Below are positions 6,901 through 9,012 of a stretch of DNA of 9,012 nt, piece after piece (position 1 is the stretch's first letter; each line of letters begins with the position of its first letter). The DNA comes from Deltaproteobacteria bacterium UBA2957. GTDB taxonomy: Bacteria > Myxococcota_A > UBA796. The DNA lies in assembly GCA_002348535.1 (NCBI GenBank), contig DEBL01000221.1:1-9012 (forward strand), in the 5' to 3' direction. The position numbers and the translations under genes are program-made. Under the pieces are notes generated by a model. The model did not search any database and had not been told where the DNA came from. It saw nothing but the letters and a program-made list of their open reading frames with translations.

Positions 6901-8847
6901 AGCTGCGATGAGCCGGGATCAGAGGTGATCTTCCGCGCCACAGACGCCGAAGAGTTGTGCGCCGATGGGGACATCGTGGTCAGCGATCTGTACATCTACG
7001 CCATTGACCCCGGACCGCTCGACCTCAGCTGCATTGTCGACATCACGGGCCGTCTGGAGATCGAATTTTCGGATGCGACAACGATTGATTTGTCCAGAGC
7101 CGCCGGTGTTGGCGATGGCGTGAACATCCACGACAATTACGACACCGATGAAATTTGGCTCGACTCAATGGCGGCGATCGGCGATTCATTCAATCTCTCG
7201 AGCAACATCTCGCTCAGCGTGCTGGATATCGATGCATTGGCCGAAATCGGTGGCGGAATGACACTCAACTCGAACAGCAGCCTTGAGACCCTGTATGCAC
7301 CCGAGTTGGTCTCGATTCAGGGGAGCGTTCAGTTCAACTCGAACAATGGAATGGAGCATGTCGAACTCCCGAACCTATACGAGGTCGAGGGCAATCTACG
7401 GTTTGAGTACAACTACTACGTTGAAGACCTTTTGATGCCGGATTTGGAAGAGCTCAGCGGCCAACTGTACTTTTACAGCAACGATCGCCTTAAGGCGGTC
7501 GACCTGAGTGGCCTTGTCGAAATCGGGTCGTCGCTTCAGATGCAGTACAACTACCAAGTTGAAGAGGTGAACCTCGATAGCCTCGAGACGGTCAACGGCT
7601 CGTTTGAGATGCGGTCGATGAACCAGTTGACGAGGTTTGAGATGCCGGCCCTTCTGGAGGTCAACGGAAGCTTCACGTTCAGCAACAACAGTCGCGTCGA
7701 ACACCTCGGGGCCCCCCTGTTTTCGGACTTGGCGGGCAGTCTGACCATTCGAGACAACACGGACCTGCGTACAGTGGATTTGTCCAGTCTGGAGTGCATC
7801 GAGGACTTCACGATTGTCGGCAACGATCTCACCATCGACTCTCACCATGCGCTGCTGCTGGCCCTGACCTGCTCAAGCGACGGGTCGTTGATCATCTTTA
7901 GGGACACCGATGCGGATGAATTCTGTGCCACGGGTGAGACGGTGGTGCACGATGTCTACATCAGCCCCATCGATTCTGCGCCGGTTGACCTGAGCTGCAT
8001 CACCGAGATTACAGGGCAGGTGGAGATCGAGTTTTCGAAGGCCAGCGCCATCGACATCTCGAATGCCGCTTCCATCGGCGATGGCCTCAATATCCACGAC
8101 AACTACGACACCGAAACCATTGACTTCACCAGTCTCGCGAGCGTGGGCGAGTCATTTCGACTCAGCAGCAACCGAGACCTTGAAACCTTGGTGGTTGACG
8201 GAATCGAGACGATCGGTGGGAGTTTTGAAGTGAACTCGAATGGCAACTTGTCCGTGCTCTCTGCGCCGTTGCTTACAGCAGTAGAAGGAAGCGTTCAGTT
8301 CAACTCAAACAACGGCATCGAAGAGATATCCTTTGCCACCCTGACCACCATTGAGGGCAACGTTCGGGTTGAGTACAACTACTACATCGAGAGCTTGTCA
8401 CTCCCTGCGCTGACAGAAATTAAGGGCCAGTTGTACATGTACAGCAACGACCGCCTCGAGACCGTGGTGTTCACCAACCTGACCGAGGTGACGTCGTCGC
8501 TGCAAATGCAGTACAACTACCAAGTGGAATCCGTTGACTTTTCCAGCCTGCACACGGTCAACGGATCGTTTGAAGTGCGCTCGATGAACGAGATGGAAGC
8601 CCTGAACTTTCCGGCACTTACCGAGGTTAATGGCAGCTTTACGCTCAGCAATTGCAGCAGTGTTTCAACCTTTAGTGCGCCGGTGTTTGATGACCTTTCG
8701 GGCAGTCTGACCATCCGAGACAATGGCGACCTCGGCTCGATCGATCTGAGCAGTCTCACCTGCGTCACAGACTACACCGTGGTGGGCAACGACCTCGACG
8801 ATGACGACCGCCGCGACTTGTTGCTGCACATCATCAGCGAATGCTGA
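3952..8847 (+). CDS. Giant surface lipoprotein: Ig/PKD-like stalk plus three receptor-L-like leucine-rich solenoid domains
   Basis: This 1631-residue protein is probably displayed on the cell surface as an adhesin or ligand receptor; the exact role is unknown. ATG 3952 is chosen because GGAGG (3942-3946) sits five bases upstream and the N-terminus is a short lipoprotein signal ending AVGC (Cys15). The open frame runs back to 3634, but that part overlaps the kinase gene in another frame. Residues ~20-123 are a divergent Ig-like domain. Five ~100-residue Ig/PKD-like domains follow (~124-627), each ending in a strand such as GIHTVTLTVTDS. An acidic hinge with six Asp (635-640) leads into three solenoid domains (661-984, 985-1306, 1307-1631). 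Each has a Cys cap (C-x-x-x-I-x-G-x-[LV]-E-I), ten 23-residue coils of the form L-x-x-[VI]-x-G-S-[LF]-x-[VILMF]-x-x-N-x-x-L, and a Cys-bounded C-terminal cap. This resembles the receptor L domain / Ecm33 type of leucine-rich repeat. The protein ends exactly at a domain boundary, and no sorting signal or C-terminal anchor is seen. A lipoprotein gene follows after 16 bases. Confidence 0.9.
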   Translation: MQKVALVAVLGAVGCKSDSGVKVFNASPAAEITSHDDGAVVKEATEELFRGIGSDPDHTQSELEGRWNSGTDVICDWMPLDEEGVSECTVTVSADLGGVTFLVRDPLDSVAATAIVLDTTPDADPQAEITSPSYDPATDAEFPFFWGDEPVEFVGTVFDDEDPPEALSVEWTTGTEEELGVTPPDSSGTTRASAYLSEGIHTVTLTVTDSAGNYTSDTLDIQVGPDNPAGAPDVTITYPEVAIGDRRFYYGDEAIQLEGMVTDDEDAGETLTVNWASDVDGEFIETNPDSDGTTEITALLSEGIHTITLTATDSDGQVGSDAINIEVGPNNTPPTCALLTPADGDIGIAGDLIVFGGSVSDPDIPVDTLSVEWKAGESVLGSSIPTSAGNVSLAVTELAVGAHVISMTATDEMGATCTDQVVYVVREPNNAPDITVASPATGDVITEGEPVLFDAAVSDAEDAPSDLTVVWSSDRDGVLSEAPADSSGFTRFTRTDMSLGSHAVTLTVTDSEEAYTTAVMVVTIEAAPDINTAPTVELTSPSDGDVVVEGDPVLFSALVSDGEDALGDLIVTWTSSIDGVLVGAVSDDSGTVGFSALEMSVGTHIITVTVVDTGGLSAMAMAVLNVESSDGGGDDDDDDGGYLEEGDPLPPELEGGTYSGCADFDLDNLVIFGSIDAALFCACGFDEADNVKISSSGDDDIDLDCLDLIDGDLEIDLCGSNTIDLSNVASVGESINIHDNYDTQIIDMSSMVSVGGSFNISSNVDLEELRLTALETIDGGLQVNSNSSLAVFSAPSLTLIEGSLQFNSNNGIEEIALDAVELIEGNFRFEYNYYVESIAFPALTEIQGQLYMYSNDRLETAVFTNLEEVSSSLQLQYNYQMDSIDLASLRVVNGSVELRSLNELEYLDMPALEEVNGSFNVSSNSSLDFLNAPSFYDLSGSLTIRDNTDLTGVDLSSLVCIEDFTVVGNNMTPEVLHELLLQLSCDEPGSEVIFRATDAEELCADGDIVVSDLYIYAIDPGPLDLSCIVDITGRLEIEFSDATTIDLSRAAGVGDGVNIHDNYDTDEIWLDSMAAIGDSFNLSSNISLSVLDIDALAEIGGGMTLNSNSSLETLYAPELVSIQGSVQFNSNNGMEHVELPNLYEVEGNLRFEYNYYVEDLLMPDLEELSGQLYFYSNDRLKAVDLSGLVEIGSSLQMQYNYQVEEVNLDSLETVNGSFEMRSMNQLTRFEMPALLEVNGSFTFSNNSRVEHLGAPLFSDLAGSLTIRDNTDLRTVDLSSLECIEDFTIVGNDLTIDSHHALLLALTCSSDGSLIIFRDTDADEFCATGETVVHDVYISPIDSAPVDLSCITEITGQVEIEFSKASAIDISNAASIGDGLNIHDNYDTETIDFTSLASVGESFRLSSNRDLETLVVDGIETIGGSFEVNSNGNLSVLSAPLLTAVEGSVQFNSNNGIEEISFATLTTIEGNVRVEYNYYIESLSLPALTEIKGQLYMYSNDRLETVVFTNLTEVTSSLQMQYNYQVESVDFSSLHTVNGSFEVRSMNEMEALNFPALTEVNGSFTLSNCSSVSTFSAPVFDDLSGSLTIRDNGDLGSIDLSSLTCVTDYTVVGNDLDDDDRRDLLLHIISEC
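4321..5832 (+). repeat. Five tandem Ig/PKD-like domain repeats (~300 bp each)
   Basis: Protein-level repeats begin near 4321, 4640, 4939, 5233 and 5542, so the spacing is about 300 bases. Each unit runs from a P-x-[VI]-x-[IV]-x-x-P start, through an Asp/Glu-rich turn (DDED, DAED and DGED types) and an L-x-V-x-W strand, to a G-x-H-x-[IV]-[ST]-[LMV]-T-[VA]-x-D strand. The acidic turns could bind calcium, as in related beta-sandwich domains (inference). Repeats are clear in protein but well diverged in DNA, so they are old. The region 4009-4320 is probably a sixth, more divergent unit. Confidence 0.75.
5932..6903 (+). repeat. Solenoid superrepeat 1 of 3
   Basis: Encodes residues 661-984. The ten 23-residue coils lie at 6133-6822. 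The N-terminal cap is two residues longer than in copies 2 and 3 and contains extra Cys residues (683 and 718). Conserved Cys are at 661, 681, 705 and 960. The core is offset from copy 2 by exactly 966 bases; for example, the IHDNYDT codons start at 6160 and 7126. Confidence 0.88.
6904..7869 (+). repeat. Solenoid superrepeat 2 of 3
   Basis: Encodes residues 985-1306, with coils at 7099-7788. Conserved Cys are at 985, 1003, 1027 and 1282. The coil order matches copy 1 one-for-one, including the Tyr-rich coils 5-7 and the coil-8 irregularity. Many codons differ at third positions, so the duplication is not recent and the protein sequence has been held by selection. Confidence 0.88.
7870..8844 (+). 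repeat. Solenoid superrepeat 3 of 3
   Basis: Encodes residues 1307-1631, with coils at 8065-8754. Conserved Cys are at 1307, 1325, 1349 and 1604, and the last residue of the protein is Cys1631. The offset from copy 2 is exactly 966 bases through the coils. The final cap is two residues longer than the caps ending copies 1 and 2. Coil 9 has Cys1568 where the ladder Asn would be. Coils 6-7 are strikingly closer to copy 1 than to copy 2. Confidence 0.88.
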
Positions 8848-8863
8848 ACCACATGGAGACATC

Positions 8864-9012
8864 ATGACGAACCTTTGTACTTGGATGACCGTCTTGGCGA
8901 TGGTTTCGGCTGGCTGTGCTGGCGGTAAGGATTGCGGAGAAGGCACGGTGGAAGAAGACGGGGTGTGTGTTGCAGCAGATGTGGATTCCGACGCGGATGC
9001 GGATGCCGATGC
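8864..9012 (+). CDS. Putative lipoprotein, N-terminal part (3' end outside window)
   Basis: Only the first 49 codons are visible. The start ATG at 8864 has GGAGA (8855-8859) four bases upstream and lies 16 bases after the stop of the giant lipoprotein gene, so the two are probably co-transcribed. The N-terminus is a signal peptide of about 17 residues with lipobox SAGC (Cys18), then a short Cys-containing segment (KDCGEGTVEEDGVCV, about residues 22-36), then an Asp-Ala repeat (from about residue 39) that runs off the window. The two Cys may form a small disulfide loop, and the Asp-Ala run is probably a flexible spacer lifting a distal domain from the membrane, as the acidic linkers in the other two lipoproteins may do. 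No functional domain is in view. Confidence 0.72.
   Translation, partial: MTNLCTWMTVLAMVSAGCAGGKDCGEGTVEEDGVCVAADVDSDADADAD

Noticed and set aside
5932..8847. Regular 69-bp periodicity considered as a CRISPR array or DNA satellite
   Set aside because: The periodicity is in the protein. DNA units are diverged, contiguous and in one open frame, with no repeat-spacer structure.

Overview
The window holds six genes or gene remnants plus one gene start, all on the + strand. It looks like a chromosomal segment of a Gram-negative bacterium of the Myxococcota / former Deltaproteobacteria type. That placement is inference. It rests on three putative lipoproteins with very short signal peptides, acidic Asp-rich linkers and Asp-Ala repeats, Ig-like tandem repeats, a moderately high GC content, and a bacterial RIO-type kinase. 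There are no rRNA or tRNA genes, CRISPR arrays or insertion sequences.

Layout. (1) nt 1-537 is the C-terminal ~45% of an arginine deiminase whose start lies outside the window. Its stop codon overlaps the start of moaC (534-1013), so the two are probably translationally coupled. (2) A possible sigma70-like promoter at 1032-1061 precedes a ~409-residue lipoprotein (1128-2357). That protein has a carboxypeptidase-regulatory-like beta domain and a glutamine-amidotransferase-like fold split by a ~57-residue acidic insert. A hairpin terminator follows at 2383-2419. (3) nt 2389-2757 encodes what appears to be the isolated C-terminal end of a protein-arginine deiminase (PAD). It aligns without gaps to the animal PAD C-terminus, but the catalytic Cys position is Thr, so I call it a pseudogene or inactive remnant. 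(4) nt 2805-3836 encodes a complete RIO-family kinase with all catalytic motifs and a very basic C-terminal tail. (5) nt 3952-8847 encodes a 1631-residue lipoprotein that dominates the window, and a new lipoprotein gene starts 16 nt after it at 8864 and runs off the end.

The giant lipoprotein is the most interesting object. About six Ig/PKD-like domains of ~100 residues form a stalk, followed by an Asp-rich hinge. Three receptor-L-like leucine-rich solenoid domains follow, repeating with an exact 966-bp (322-codon) period over their cores. Each solenoid has ten coils of exactly 23 residues, an Asn ladder at coil position 13 (26 of 30 coils), a Tyr-rich patch always in coils 5-7, one conserved break in the ladder at coil 8, and conserved Cys caps. 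The architecture suggests a long surface-displayed adhesin or ligand receptor anchored by an N-terminal lipid. The lipoprotein gene immediately downstream is likely its operon partner. The left-hand metabolic genes (arginine deiminase, moaC) show no evident functional link to the surface-protein genes.
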